Shown: positions 17,658 through 26,361 of the stretch, one piece after another
How positions within the stretch are numbered: position 1 is the stretch's first letter
Layout: every line of letters starts with the position of its first letter
Source of the DNA: Stutzerimonas nosocomialis
Lineage (GTDB): Bacteria; Pseudomonadota; Gammaproteobacteria; Pseudomonadales; Pseudomonadaceae
Reading direction: 5' to 3'
Length of the DNA stretch: 64,000 bases
Assembly: GCF_005876855.1 (NCBI RefSeq)
Contig: NZ_QLAE01000002.1
Coordinates: 1 to 64,000 of the forward strand
Position numbers and translations under genes: made by a program
Notes under the pieces: model-generated
Database searches by the model: none
What the model was told of the DNA's origin: nothing
The model's input: the letters and a program-made list of their open reading frames with translations, nothing else

Positions 17658-17734
17658 TGGCGCATCCGGCGGGATTCGAACCCACGACCCCTGCCTTCGG
17701 AGGGCAGTACTCTATCCAGCTGAGCTACGGATGC
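17658..17734 (-). tRNA. tRNA-Arg (anticodon CCG)
   Basis: A complete 77-nt cloverleaf is readable on the minus strand. It has acceptor stem GCATCCG/CGGATGC with discriminator G and encoded CCA, a D arm in AGCTCAGCTGGATAGAG, anticodon arm CTGCC-CTCCGAA-GGCAG and T arm with GGTTCGAATCC. The loop CTCCGAA gives anticodon CCG, reading the Arg codon CGG, which is common in this GC-rich genome. No integrase or duplicated att site is visible next to it. Confidence 0.95.
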
Positions 17735-18126
17735 GTTGCGGGCCGCATGATACGCATCTCGCTCGCGGCCGTCCATGGCGCTTCGGCGGCTGCCGGGGGG
17801 CGTGGACGGAGGGGGTGAGTGCGGGGCCCGATGATGAGGCGAAAGCAGCTGGAGCCTCGGGTGGCGTCCGAGCGACTGCTGGCGGCCGAAGGCCGCATCA
17901 CGCCCGGCTATGGGCTGTTAATTTTATCGAACATGTTGTTGCGGTTGCGGGCGCATGGACCTAGCATCCGTTTGAGATTTCAAACGCCACCTGTTCTATC
18001 AGGAACCCCGCAGGCCTGCCGCTCTCTGATCCGGGACGAGGCTGCGCCGCGGCGCTTCGCTCCCTTTCCGCGGCCCCAGGGCCAGGCCCATAACCGGCGC
18101 GCGACGCCGGCTCGAAGGAGACTGCC
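17735..18126. other. Upstream region of gabD
   Basis: About 390 bp without a supported gene. It holds the tRNA promoter on one side and, 140-158 bp before gabD, the palindrome CGTTTGA-GATT-TCAAACG (17969-17986). AT-rich sequence at 17917-17940 may belong to a promoter. Nothing else was recognised. Confidence 0.4.
17969..17986. promoter_or_regulatory. Palindromic candidate operator upstream of gabD
   Basis: CGTTTGA-GATT-TCAAACG has perfect 7-bp arms and is the only strong dyad in the gabD upstream region. A regulator for it cannot be named from this window. Confidence 0.35.
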
Positions 18127-19575
18127 ATGCAACTCAAAGACACTACGTTGTTCCGCCAGCAGGCCTATATCGACGGCGCCTGGGTGGGGGCCGACGGTGG
18201 CCAGGCCATTTCCGTGACCAATCCGGCCACCGGCGAGACGCTGGGCACCGTGCCGAAGATGGGCGCCGCCGAAACCCGGCGCGCGATCGAGGCGGCCGAG
18301 CGTGCGTTGCCCGCCTGGCGTGACCTGACCGCCAAGGAGCGCTCGCAGAAGCTGCGTCGCTGGTTCGAACTGATGATGGAAAACCAGGACGACCTGGGCC
18401 GCCTGATGACCCTGGAGCAGGGCAAGCCGCTGGCCGAATCCAAGGGCGAGATCGCCTATGCGGCCTCGTTCATCGAGTGGTTCGCCGAGGAGGCCAAGCG
18501 CGTCTATGGCGACACCATCCCCGGTCATCAGAAGGACAAGCGCATTCTGGTGATCAAGCAGCCGATCGGGGTGACCGCGGCGATCACCCCGTGGAACTTC
18601 CCGGCGGCGATGATCACCCGCAAGGCCGGCCCGGCATTGGCCGCCGGCTGCACCATGGTGCTCAAGCCGGCCAGCCAGACGCCGTTTTCCGCGCTGGCGC
18701 TGGCCGAGCTTGCCGAGCGCGCGGGCATTCCCAAGGGCGTGTTCAGCGTGATCACCGGGTCCGCCGGCGACATCGGCAACGAGCTGACGGCCAACCCGAC
18801 GGTGCGCAAGATCAGCTTCACCGGCTCCACCGAAGTCGGCGCCAAGCTGATGGAGCAGTGCGCGCCGGGGATCAAGAAGGTCTCGCTGGAGCTGGGCGGC
18901 AACGCGCCCTTCCTGGTGTTCGACGACGCGGACCTGGACGAGGCGGTCAAGGGCGCGATGCAGTCCAAGTACCGCAACGCCGGGCAGACCTGCGTCTGCG
19001 TCAACCGCATCTACGTGCAGGACGGGGTCTACGACGCCTTCGCGCAGAAATTCCAGGCGGCGGTAGAGAAGCTCAAGGTCGGCAACGGCCTCGATGAGGG
19101 GGTGGACATCGGCCCGCTGATCGACGACCGCGCGGCGACCAAGGTACGCGAGCACATCGAGGATGCCGTGGCCAACGGTGCGAAGGTCCTGACCGGCGGC
19201 AAGGCGCACGAGAAGGGCGGCAGCTATTTCGAGCCGACCCTGATGGTGAACGTGCCGCACAGCGCCAAGGTGGCGAAGGAGGAGACCTTCGGCCCGCTGG
19301 CGCCGCTGTTCCGCTTCAAGGACGAGGCCGAGGGTATCGCCCTGGCCAACGACACCGAGTTCGGCCTGGCGGCCTACTTCTATTCCCGCGACCTGGGCCG
19401 CGTGTTCCGCGTGGCCGAGGCGATCGAGGCCGGGATGATTGGCATCAACACGGGGCTGATCTCCACCGAGGTGGCGCCGTTCGGTGGCGTGAAGTCCTCC
19501 GGGCTCGGCCGTGAAGGCTCGAAGTACGGGATCGAGGACTACCTGGAAATCAAGTACCTCTGCTTGTCCATCTGA
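18127..19575 (+). CDS. gabD: NADP+-dependent succinate-semialdehyde dehydrogenase
   Basis: A 482-residue aldehyde dehydrogenase that oxidises succinate semialdehyde to succinate, the last step of GABA catabolism. Visible motifs are TPWNFPAAM (residue ~155), the general-base region LELGGNAPF (~257) and the catalytic cysteine in NAGQTCVCVNR (~290). The opening LKDTTLFRQQAYIDGAW is typical of GabD. The ATG has a GGAG ribosome binding site. There is no gabT immediately beside it; a class III aminotransferase lies 10 kb away. A strong terminator follows, so it is monocistronic. Confidence 0.9.
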   Translation: MQLKDTTLFRQQAYIDGAWVGADGGQAISVTNPATGETLGTVPKMGAAETRRAIEAAERALPAWRDLTAKERSQKLRRWFELMMENQDDLGRLMTLEQGKPLAESKGEIAYAASFIEWFAEEAKRVYGDTIPGHQKDKRILVIKQPIGVTAAITPWNFPAAMITRKAGPALAAGCTMVLKPASQTPFSALALAELAERAGIPKGVFSVITGSAGDIGNELTANPTVRKISFTGSTEVGAKLMEQCAPGIKKVSLELGGNAPFLVFDDADLDEAVKGAMQSKYRNAGQTCVCVNRIYVQDGVYDAFAQKFQAAVEKLKVGNGLDEGVDIGPLIDDRAATKVREHIEDAVANGAKVLTGGKAHEKGGSYFEPTLMVNVPHSAKVAKEETFGPLAPLFRFKDEAEGIALANDTEFGLAAYFYSRDLGRVFRVAEAIEAGMIGINTGLISTEVAPFGGVKSSGLGREGSKYGIEDYLEIKYLCLSI

Positions 19576-19610
19576 GACAGGCCGCGGAGCGGCGCTGGTA
19601 CTTCGCTGAA

Positions 19611-19636
19611 AAGCCGATCGGATGATCGGCTTTTTT
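19611..19636 (+). terminator. Rho-independent terminator after gabD
   Basis: AAGCCGATC-GGAT-GATCGGCTT followed by a run of T residues, 35 bp after the gabD stop codon. Confidence 0.9.
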
Positions 19637-19703
19637 GTGTTCGGGATTTCGGCCCGGGTCGGCTGGTTGCATGGCTGGCTGGGGGCTGCTTGCCGGGCCA
19701 TCG

Positions 19704-19783
19704 ATTCGCGGTCAAGACCGTTCCCACAACCGGGCCCCCGATGCCGAGGGGGCGGTCGGGGACGCCTGGTCTTGACCGAGAAT
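19704..19783. repeat. Nested inverted repeat, possible REP-like element
   Basis: ATTCGCGGTCAAGACC at 19704-19719 is the reverse complement (15 of 16 bases) of GGTCTTGACCGAGAAT at 19768-19783. The 48-bp loop contains a second GC-rich hairpin (GCCCCC...GGGGGC). A weakly related sequence occurs at about 28993-29086, upstream of the IclR gene. Confidence 0.55.
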
Positions 19784-19964
19784 GCTCTGGAAGTACCAGC
19801 GCCTCGACGGATTCGCTGCCGGACAACAGCGAGGCGGGTGCCTTCTGCCGAAGCCTTTCGGCCGACATTCGTCTCGCCAATGGCGCTTGTCCGAGCACGG
19901 GCAGGTGCTATGACTGATCGGGCCGTTTTCGTTCTCGACAGACCAAAATGACTTTTGTATTCTG

Positions 19965-19984
19965 CTGTGCGAAATATGGTTTCG
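19965..19984 (+). promoter_or_regulatory. Candidate IclR-family operator upstream of the acyl-CoA operon
   Basis: CTGTGCGAAAT (19965-19975) overlaps the palindrome CGAAA-TATGG-TTTCG (19970-19984), 46-60 bp before the operon's first ATG. The same 11-mer and a near-identical dyad occur upstream of the IclR-type gene at 27971-28756. Confidence 0.55.
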
Positions 19985-19987
19985 TGA

Positions 19988-19995
19988 AATAACAA
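19988..19995 (+). promoter_or_regulatory. Hfq/Crc-type CA motif in the acyl-CoA operon leader
   Basis: AATAACAA, an exact AAnAAnAA match, 35-42 nt upstream of the ATG at 20030 and well before its ribosome binding site. Whether it lies inside the transcript depends on the unknown start site. Confidence 0.3.
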
Positions 19996-20029
19996 ATCTA
20001 AAAACACACCTCACCAGCGGAGGCCTGCC

Positions 20030-22135
20030 ATGTCAGAAGTCGTTCGGCTCGAGCGCCGGGGCGATATCGCCCTGATCACGGTCAACAATCCACCGGTCAA
20101 CGCACTCGGCGTGGCGGTTCGCTCCGGGCTGCAACAGGCCTTCGAACGCGCCGAGGCCGATACCGAGTTCCGTGCGGTGGTGCTGCTCTGCGAGGGCACG
20201 ACCTTCATTGCCGGCGCGGATATCAAGGAGTTCGGCAAGCCGCCGCAGTCGCCGAGCCTGCCGGAGGTGATCGAGATCATCGAGGCTGGCAGCAAGCCCA
20301 GCGTCGCCGTGATTCACGGCACCGCGCTCGGCGGCGGACTGGAGGTCGCGCTGGGCTGCCATTACCGCATCGCCCGGGCCGACGCCAAGGTCGGTCTGCC
20401 CGAGGTGAAGCTGGGCCTGCTGCCCGGCGCTGGCGGTACCCAGCGGTTGCCGCGTCTGGCCGGCGTCGCCAAGGCGCTGGACATGATCGTCAGTGGCCAG
20501 CCGATCGGCGCGGCCGAGGCGGTCGAGCACCGCATCGTCGACGAGCTGTTCGAGGGCGACCTGGTCGAAGCCGGCCTGGCCTACGCCCGCCGCATGGTGG
20601 AGGAAGGTCGCGCGCCCCGGCGCAGCGGCGAGCAGACCGCCGGCCTGGAAGGCGTCGACAACGCCGCGTTGATCGCCGCCAAGCACGCCGAAGTGGCCAA
20701 GCGCATGCCGGGCCTGTTCTCGCCGCTGCGCTGCGTGGCGGCGGTGGAAGCGGCCACCCGACTACCGCTGGCCGAAGGGCTCAAGCGCGAACGCGAGCTG
20801 TTCGTCGAGTGCCTGCAATCGCCGCAGCGCGCGGCGCTGGTGCATGCCTTCTTCTCCGAGCGCCAGGCGGCCAAGGTCGCCGGGCTGCCTGCCGATGTGT
20901 CGCCCCGCCCGATCAGGAGCGCCGCGGTGATCGGTGGCGGCACCATGGGCGTCGGCATCGCCCTGTGCTTCGCCAATGCCGGGCTGCCGGTCAAGCTGCT
21001 GGAAATCGACGACGCGGCGCTCGGCCGTGCCCTGCAGCGCGCCCGTGATATCTGCGGCGCCAGCGTCAAGCGCGGCAGCCTGACCCAGGCGGCCATGGAG
21101 AAGCGCCTCACGCTGGTCCAGGGTGTGACCGACTACGCCGCGCTCGCCGACGTCGACCTGGTGATCGAGGCCGTGTTCGAGGACATGGGCGTCAAGCAGC
21201 AGGTGTTCGAGCGGCTCGATGCGGTCTGCAAGCCCGGCGCGATCCTCGCCTCCAACACCTCGTCGCTGGACCTGAACCAGATCGCCGCCTTCACCAGTCG
21301 CCCCGAGGATGTGGTGGGCCTGCATTTCTTCAGCCCGGCCAACGTCATGCGCCTGCTGGAGGTGGTGCGCGGCGAGCGGACCAGCCATGAAGTGCTCGCC
21401 ACCTCGATGGCGCTGGGCAAGACGCTCAAGAAGGTCGCCGTGGTGGTGGGCGTCTGCGATGGCTTCGTCGGCAATCGCATGGTGTTCCAGTACGGCCGCG
21501 AGGCGGAATTCCTGCTCGAAGAGGGCGCCACGCCCCAGCAGGTGGACGCCGCGCTGCGTGACTTCGGCATGGCCATGGGCCCGTTCGCCATGCGCGACCT
21601 CTCCGGGCTCGACATCGGCCAGGCGATCCGCAAGCGCCAGCGCGCGACGCTGCCGGCGGGCCTCGACTTCCCCACGGTGTCCGACAAGCTCTGCGAAGCG
21701 GGGATGCTCGGGCAGAAGACCGGCGCCGGCTACTACCGCTACGAGCCCGGCAACCGCACGCCCCGGGAGAACCCGGCCCTCGCCGAGATGCTGGAGGCCG
21801 CTTCGCGGGAAAAGGGCATCGAGCGCCGCGCGCTGGACGAGGCGTACATCATCGAGCGGACAATCTACGCGCTGGTGAACGAAGGCGCGAAGATTCTGGA
21901 AGAGGGCATCGCCCAGCGCTCCAGCGACATCGACGTCATCTACCTCAACGGCTATGGCTTCCCGGCGTTCCGCGGCGGGCCGATGTTCTACGCCGACAGC
22001 GTCGGGCTCGACACCGTGCTGGCGAAGGTCAAGGAACTGCACGCGCGTTGCGGCGACTGGTGGAAGCCGGCGCCGCTGCTGGAAAAACTGGCCGCCGAAG
22101 GCCGCACCTTTTCGCAATGGCAGGCCGGCCAGTAG
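20030..22135 (+). CDS. Bifunctional enoyl-CoA hydratase/3-hydroxyacyl-CoA dehydrogenase (PimF-like)
   Basis: A 701-residue fused beta-oxidation enzyme. The N-terminal crotonase domain (about 1-190) shows the oxyanion segments IAGADIKEF and [13 protein letters not shown]. The NAD-binding domain begins at about 296 with [13 protein letters not shown] and is followed by the C-terminal 3-hydroxyacyl-CoA dehydrogenase domain, including the GFVGNRM motif. It would convert trans-2-enoyl-CoA to 3-oxoacyl-CoA. Order and size with the two following acyl-CoA dehydrogenases match pimF-pimC-pimD of the Rhodopseudomonas dicarboxylate (pimelate) system, which suggests dicarboxyl-CoA or related substrates. 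A GGAGG ribosome binding site precedes the ATG. Confidence 0.88.
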   Translation: MSEVVRLERRGDIALITVNNPPVNALGVAVRSGLQQAFERAEADTEFRAVVLLCEGTTFIAGADIKEFGKPPQSPSLPEVIEIIEAGSKPSVAVIHGTALGGGLEVALGCHYRIARADAKVGLPEVKLGLLPGAGGTQRLPRLAGVAKALDMIVSGQPIGAAEAVEHRIVDELFEGDLVEAGLAYARRMVEEGRAPRRSGEQTAGLEGVDNAALIAAKHAEVAKRMPGLFSPLRCVAAVEAATRLPLAEGLKRERELFVECLQSPQRAALVHAFFSERQAAKVAGLPADVSPRPIRSAAVIGGGTMGVGIALCFANAGLPVKLLEIDDAALGRALQRARDICGASVKRGSLTQAAMEKRLTLVQGVTDYAALADVDLVIEAVFEDMGVKQQVFERLDAVCKPGAILASNTSSLDLNQIAAFTSRPEDVVGLHFFSPANVMRLLEVVRGERTSHEVLATSMALGKTLKKVAVVVGVCDGFVGNRMVFQYGREAEFLLEEGATPQQVDAALRDFGMAMGPFAMRDLSGLDIGQAIRKRQRATLPAGLDFPTVSDKLCEAGMLGQKTGAGYYRYEPGNRTPRENPALAEMLEAASREKGIERRALDEAYIIERTIYALVNEGAKILEEGIAQRSSDIDVIYLNGYGFPAFRGGPMFYADSVGLDTVLAKVKELHARCGDWWKPAPLLEKLAAEGRTFSQWQAGQ

Positions 22136-22165
22136 CCGCCTGCACCCCTGCTCAGAGGACTACCC

Positions 22166-23362
22166 ATGAACGTCAACTACACGACCGAAGAGCTCGCCTT
22201 CCGCGACGAGGTGCGTGCCTTCCTGTCCACCGAACTGCCGGCGGACATCGCCACCAAGACCAAGCTGGGCAAGCACCTGTCCAAGGAGGACCACCAGCGC
22301 TGGCAACGCATCCTGTCGAACAAGGGCTGGTACGCACCGGGCTGGCCGGTGGAGCTGGGCGGCACCACCTGGGGTCCGGTGGAAAAGCACATCTTCGACG
22401 AGGAATGCGCCGCCTTCGGTGCGCCGCGCACCATCCCGTTCGGGGTCAACATGGTCGCCCCGGTGATCATCAAGTTCGGCACCCAGCAGCAGAAGGATCA
22501 CTACCTGCCGCGCATCCTCTCGGGCGAGGACTGGTGGTGTCAGGGCTACTCCGAACCGGGCGCCGGCTCGGATCTCGCGAGCCTCAAGACCCGCGCCGTG
22601 CGTGACGGCGACCACTACGTGGTCAACGGCCAGAAGACCTGGACCACCCTCGGTCAGCACGCCAACATGATCTTCTGCCTGGTCCGCACCGATCCGGAGG
22701 CCCAGCAGCAGCGCGGCATCAGCTTCCTGTTGATCGACATGAGCACGCCGGGCATCAGCGTGCGGCCGATCATCACCCTGGACGGTGACCACGAGGTCAA
22801 CGAAGTCTTCTTCGACAACGTCCGCGTGCCGGTGGAAAACCTCGTCGGCCAGGAAAACCAGGGCTGGACCTGCGCCAAGTACCTGCTGACCCACGAGCGC
22901 ACGGGCCTGGCCGGCATCGGCGCCTCGAAGGCGGCGCTGGCGCATTTGAAGCGCATCGCCATGAAGGAGGTCTGCGACGGCAGGCCGATGCTCGAAGACC
23001 CGCTGTTCCGCGCCCAGGTCGCGGAAGTCGAGATGCAGCTGATGGCCATCGAGATGAGCACCCTGCGCATCCTTGCGGCGGCGAAGGAGGGCGGCGTGCC
23101 CGGAGCCGAGTCCTCGATCCTCAAGGTCAAGGGCACCGAAATCCGCCAGGCCATCACCCATCTGCTGCGCAAGGTCATCGGCCCCTACGCGCTGCCCTTC
23201 CTCGAAGAGGAGCTGCAGCTGGACTACGACGGCGAGCTGCTGCACGCCGACTACAGCGCGGCGCTGGCCGGCGACTACTTCAACATGCGCAAGCTGTCGA
23301 TCTTCGGCGGCTCCAACGAAATCCAGAAGAACATCGTCTCGAAGATGATTCTCGAGCTGTAA
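22166..23362 (+). CDS. Acyl-CoA dehydrogenase (PimC-like)
   Basis: A 398-residue FAD-dependent acyl-CoA dehydrogenase of the long PimC/FadE-type branch. N-terminal helical domain to about 115, beta domain with QGYSEPGAGSDLASLKT near 130-150, C-terminal helical bundle ending in the GGSNEIQKNIVSK motif. It starts 30 bp after the preceding stop with AGAGGAC as ribosome binding site and is followed 12 bp later by a second, smaller dehydrogenase. Paired large and small subunits are typical of enzymes acting on bulky or dicarboxyl-CoA esters. Substrate unknown. Confidence 0.88.
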   Translation: MNVNYTTEELAFRDEVRAFLSTELPADIATKTKLGKHLSKEDHQRWQRILSNKGWYAPGWPVELGGTTWGPVEKHIFDEECAAFGAPRTIPFGVNMVAPVIIKFGTQQQKDHYLPRILSGEDWWCQGYSEPGAGSDLASLKTRAVRDGDHYVVNGQKTWTTLGQHANMIFCLVRTDPEAQQQRGISFLLIDMSTPGISVRPIITLDGDHEVNEVFFDNVRVPVENLVGQENQGWTCAKYLLTHERTGLAGIGASKAALAHLKRIAMKEVCDGRPMLEDPLFRAQVAEVEMQLMAIEMSTLRILAAAKEGGVPGAESSILKVKGTEIRQAITHLLRKVIGPYALPFLEEELQLDYDGELLHADYSAALAGDYFNMRKLSIFGGSNEIQKNIVSKMILEL

Positions 23363-23374
23363 GGGGGCACCGCA

Positions 23375-24517
23375 ATGGACTTCAAACTGACTGAAGAGCA
23401 GCAGATGCTGCAAGACACCGCGGCGCGCCTGGTGCGCGACGCCTACCCGTTCGAGCAGCGCGAGAAATTCAGCGAGTCTGAACTGGGCTTCTCCGCCGGG
23501 TTCTGGGGACAACTGGGCGAACTGGGCCTGACCGCCGTGCCGTTTTCCGAGGAGATGGGCGGCTTCGGCGGCGGTGGCGTGGAAACCATGCTGGTGATGA
23601 CCGAGCTGGGCCGCGGCCTGACGCTCGAGCCCTACCTGCACTCGGTGATCTTCGCCGGCGGGCTGATCGACCAGCTCGGCAGCGAGGCGCAGAAGCAGGA
23701 CCTGCTGCCCCAGGTGGCGGCCGGTTCGCTGCAGCTGGCGGTCGCCTTCGAAGAACCGCAGAGCCACTACAACCTCAACGACGTGCAGACCCGTGCCGAG
23801 GCCGTGGACGGCGGCTATCGCCTTTCCGGGCGCAAGGCCGTGGTGATCGGCGGGCACAGCGCCGGGAAGATCGTCGTCTCCGCGCGCACCTCGGGCGACA
23901 GCCGTGACGAGGCGGGGATCGGCCTGTTCCTCGTCGACCCGAACGCCCAGGGCGTGACACGCCGCGTCTACCCGACCATCGACGGGCGCAAGGGCTGCGA
24001 GCTGTTCCTCGACAACGTCCAGGTGACGGCCGACGCGGTGCTCGGAGACGTCGGCAATGCACTGCCCGCGCTGCGCTACCAGCAGGGCCGCGCCATCGCC
24101 GCGCAGTGCGCCGATGCGCTGGGCAGCATGCAGGAGGCCTGCAAGCTCACCCTCGACTACCTGAAGACGCGCAAGCAGTTCGGCGTGCCGATCGGAAAGT
24201 TCCAGGTCCTGCAGCACCGGATGGTGGACATGCAGACCGAACTGGAGCAGGCCACCAGCATGGCGATCCTCGCCGCGACCTTCGCCGACGGCGAAGACAA
24301 CGACGACCGCCGCCGCATCCTCGCCGCCGCCAAGTACGTCTGCGCCCGCGCCGGTCGCAAGATCGCCGAGGAAGCCATCCAGCTGCACGGCGGCATCGGC
24401 ATGACCTGGGAATACAACCTCGCCCACCACGCCAAGCGCCTGGTGATGATGGCCCACGAGCTGGGCGACGATGACCATCACCTGAAGGCTTATACGAAGC
24501 TGATGCAGGTGGCGTGA
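23375..24517 (+). CDS. Acyl-CoA dehydrogenase (PimD-like)
   Basis: A 380-residue partner dehydrogenase. It contains the dehydrogenase fold with AVAFEEPQSHYNLN in the FAD/substrate region and the C-terminal IQLHGGIGMTWEYNLAHHAKR motif. It is the last gene of the three-gene unit and is followed by a strong terminator. Unlike the Rhodopseudomonas pim operon, there is no CoA ligase or thiolase alongside, so those steps must be supplied from elsewhere. Confidence 0.88.
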   Translation: MDFKLTEEQQMLQDTAARLVRDAYPFEQREKFSESELGFSAGFWGQLGELGLTAVPFSEEMGGFGGGGVETMLVMTELGRGLTLEPYLHSVIFAGGLIDQLGSEAQKQDLLPQVAAGSLQLAVAFEEPQSHYNLNDVQTRAEAVDGGYRLSGRKAVVIGGHSAGKIVVSARTSGDSRDEAGIGLFLVDPNAQGVTRRVYPTIDGRKGCELFLDNVQVTADAVLGDVGNALPALRYQQGRAIAAQCADALGSMQEACKLTLDYLKTRKQFGVPIGKFQVLQHRMVDMQTELEQATSMAILAATFADGEDNDDRRRILAAAKYVCARAGRKIAEEAIQLHGGIGMTWEYNLAHHAKRLVMMAHELGDDDHHLKAYTKLMQVA

Positions 24518-24542
24518 TCGGCCGAGGTCGCGTGAACGAAGA

Positions 24543-24566
24543 CCCGCTCCCAGGAGCGGGTTTTTT
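24543..24566 (+). terminator. Rho-independent terminator of the acyl-CoA operon
   Basis: CCCGCTCC-CA-GGAGCGGG plus six T residues, 26 bp after the last stop codon. Confidence 0.92.
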
Positions 24567-24604
24567 GTGGGCGGTCGATGCGTGGTTTGGTTTGGATGGT
24601 CGAG

Positions 24605-24893
24605 CGTAGGGTGGATGTCGCCTTTTACATCCACGCGGCGGGTTGGCAACCGTGGATCGGTGGATCGGTGGATCGGTGAAGCGTGATCCACCCTACGGTG
24701 CCGGTTCGAGGGTGGATGTCGCTTTTCACATCCACGCGGTTGGGTTAGCGCCTGTGGTTTGGTGGATCGGTGGAGCGTGATCCACCCTACGGTGCTACGG
24801 TGCTGGTTCGTAGGGTGGATGTCGCTCTTCACATCCACGCGGCTGAGGCGCCGCCGGTGGTTTGGTGGATCGATGAAGCGTGATCCACCCTAC
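24605..24893. repeat. Three tandem hairpin repeat units (GTAGGGTGGATG...GATCCACCCTAC)
   Basis: Three units of about 85-92 bp at 24605-24696, 24707-24790 and 24810-24893. Each runs from GTAGGGTGGATGTCGC (the middle copy lacks the first T), through CACATCCACGCGG or close to it, to GCGTGATCCACCCTAC; the ends are mutually inverted. The units differ by point changes and short expansions (one has an extra GGATCGGT). They fill the space between two converging transcripts. They look like a REP/BIME-type intergenic family rather than CRISPR, since the spacer parts are themselves similar. Confidence 0.8.
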
Positions 24894-24897
24894 GTGC

Positions 24898-26256
24898 TCA
24901 GGCGGGCTTGGCCTGGGTGTCGTCCGCTGTCGCGCTCTGCGGCTTCCACGCCTGCAGCCGGTCGAGGCTGCCGCGGTAGTGCTTGAGTCCCATGCCGAGC
25001 AGGATCATGGCGCCGACCAGGGCGATGCCGGTGACGATCAGCAGCGAATAGCGCAGGGCGTTGTCGTCGCCGAAGACGAAGTCGGTACCCAGGGCCACCG
25101 CCGTCGGGCCGATGCCGAGGCCGACCATGGTGATGACGAACAGGTACACCGCCGAGGCCTGGCCGCGCATGGAGTTGGGCATGATTTCCTGGATCGCCGC
25201 CGGTCCGACGCCGAAGGGCATGGCGATGGTGAACACGTGCAGGGCGATCAGGGCCAGCGCCAGTTCGCCGCTGCCGGCCAGGTACGCGAGGTTGAGCGGC
25301 AGGGTCAGCGCGGCGGAGACGATGCCCACCCGCAGCGGGGCGTCGCGATAGCCGCGGCGGTGCAGCAGGTCGGACAGCCGCCCGCCGGCGATGATGCCCA
25401 GCGAACCGGCCACCGCCACCACCGAGCCGTAGAGCACGCCGACGTCGCTGGCCGACCAGCCGTAGGTGCGGATGAAGAAGGTCGGAATCCACGCCGAGCT
25501 GCCATAGGCGGCGAAGGCCAGGCAGGCGAAGCCGAAGTTGTGGCAGAGCACGGTGCGGCGGTTCTGCCGGATATAGCCGGCCACCTCGCTCAGCGGCACC
25601 TCGACGCCAGCGCCGACGCCCTTGCGCGACGGTTCGCGGATCAACAGCAGTACGGCGGTGAACAGCACCCCGGCGGCGCCGAGGACGAGGAAGATCAACT
25701 GCCACGGGCGCATCATGCCGAGCACCGGCAGTTCCACATCGCCTTGCGCCGAGGCGAACTTGACCACCAGTCCGCCGAGCAGAAAGGCCAGGCCCGAGCC
25801 GATGTAGATGCCCATCGAGTAAACGCTCATGGCGGTGCCGCGCAGCTTGGGCGGGAAGCTGTCGGCGATCAGCGAGTAGGCCGAGGGCGATAGCGCGGCC
25901 TCGCCGACACCGACGCCGATGCGGAATACCAGGAACTGCCAGAACGTGCGGGCGGTGCCGCACAGGGCCGTCATCAGGCTCCACACCAGCACGCCGACGG
26001 CAATGATGCCGCGACGGCTCTTGCGGTCGGCCAGGCGCCCGATCGGCACGCCGCAGATGGTGTAGAACACCGCGAAGGAAAAGCCCATCAGCAGGCTCAT
26101 GTGGGTATCGGTGATGTCGAGATCGCGGCGGATCGGCTCGACCAGCAGGTTGAGAATCTGCCGGTCGACGAAGGACAGCACGTAGGCGAGCATCAGGATG
26201 GCCACCGTCATCCAGGCGCGGGCGCTCGAGGGATAGCCGTTATTGTTGTTGTGCAT
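24898..26256 (-). CDS. MFS transporter (spinster-like 12-helix family)
   Basis: A 452-residue major facilitator protein. The first helix is at about residues 17-37 and the family motif GRLADRKSRRG follows helix 2 near residues 75-85. Overall it resembles organic-acid and spinster-type exporters/importers. The message opens Met-His-Asn-Asn-Asn-Asn, where the Asn codons form an AAnAAnAA motif. A CGGAG ribosome binding site precedes the ATG. Neighbours (hydrolase, IclR, acyl-CoA operon) suggest uptake of a carboxylic acid or ester, but the substrate is unknown. Confidence 0.85.
   Translation of the reverse strand: MHNNNNGYPSSARAWMTVAILMLAYVLSFVDRQILNLLVEPIRRDLDITDTHMSLLMGFSFAVFYTICGVPIGRLADRKSRRGIIAVGVLVWSLMTALCGTARTFWQFLVFRIGVGVGEAALSPSAYSLIADSFPPKLRGTAMSVYSMGIYIGSGLAFLLGGLVVKFASAQGDVELPVLGMMRPWQLIFLVLGAAGVLFTAVLLLIREPSRKGVGAGVEVPLSEVAGYIRQNRRTVLCHNFGFACLAFAAYGSSAWIPTFFIRTYGWSASDVGVLYGSVVAVAGSLGIIAGGRLSDLLHRRGYRDAPLRVGIVSAALTLPLNLAYLAGSGELALALIALHVFTIAMPFGVGPAAIQEIMPNSMRGQASAVYLFVITMVGLGIGPTAVALGTDFVFGDDNALRYSLLIVTGIALVGAMILLGMGLKHYRGSLDRLQAWKPQSATADDTQAKPA
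26240..26250 (-). promoter_or_regulatory. Hfq/Crc-type CA motif within the MFS start codons
   Basis: AACAACAA and AACAATAA overlap within codons 3-6 of the MFS gene, 6-16 nt after the A of the ATG. Binding here would occlude the initiating ribosome. Confidence 0.5.
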
Positions 26257-26361
26257 GGCAAGCTCCGATTGGCGGGGGGCTGTAGCCAGCCCATCCTCAC
26301 TGTTGTCGGAGATCAGCCATCCGGCAAGCTGAATAATCCTCGGATATGTTCCGCGATAGGA

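Larger units (their letters stand above)
19637..19987. other. Intergenic region with large inverted repeat and operon control elements
   Basis: No gene is supported. The stretch carries a nested inverted repeat (19704-19783) and, near its right end, a CTGTGCGAAAT/CGAAA-N5-TTTCG element listed separately. It separates gabD from the acyl-CoA operon. Confidence 0.5.

Noticed and set aside
17221-17685. Minus-strand frame of 154 codons across the sRNA end and the tRNA spacer
   Set aside because: It overlaps the tRNA gene and the sRNA terminator, has no ribosome binding site, and its sequence follows from the hairpin repeats.
17658-18126. Integration site of a mobile element at tRNA-Arg
   Set aside because: No integrase, no duplicated tRNA 3' end and no foreign-looking genes follow the tRNA.
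17980-24838. Long minus-strand frames opposite gabD and the acyl-CoA operon
   Set aside because: No recognisable domains, no ribosome binding sites, and the plus strand encodes complete enzymes with all motifs.
24605-24893. Possible CRISPR array
   Set aside because: Repeats are imperfect, 85-92 bp long, with self-complementary ends and similar rather than unique spacers; no cas genes are present.
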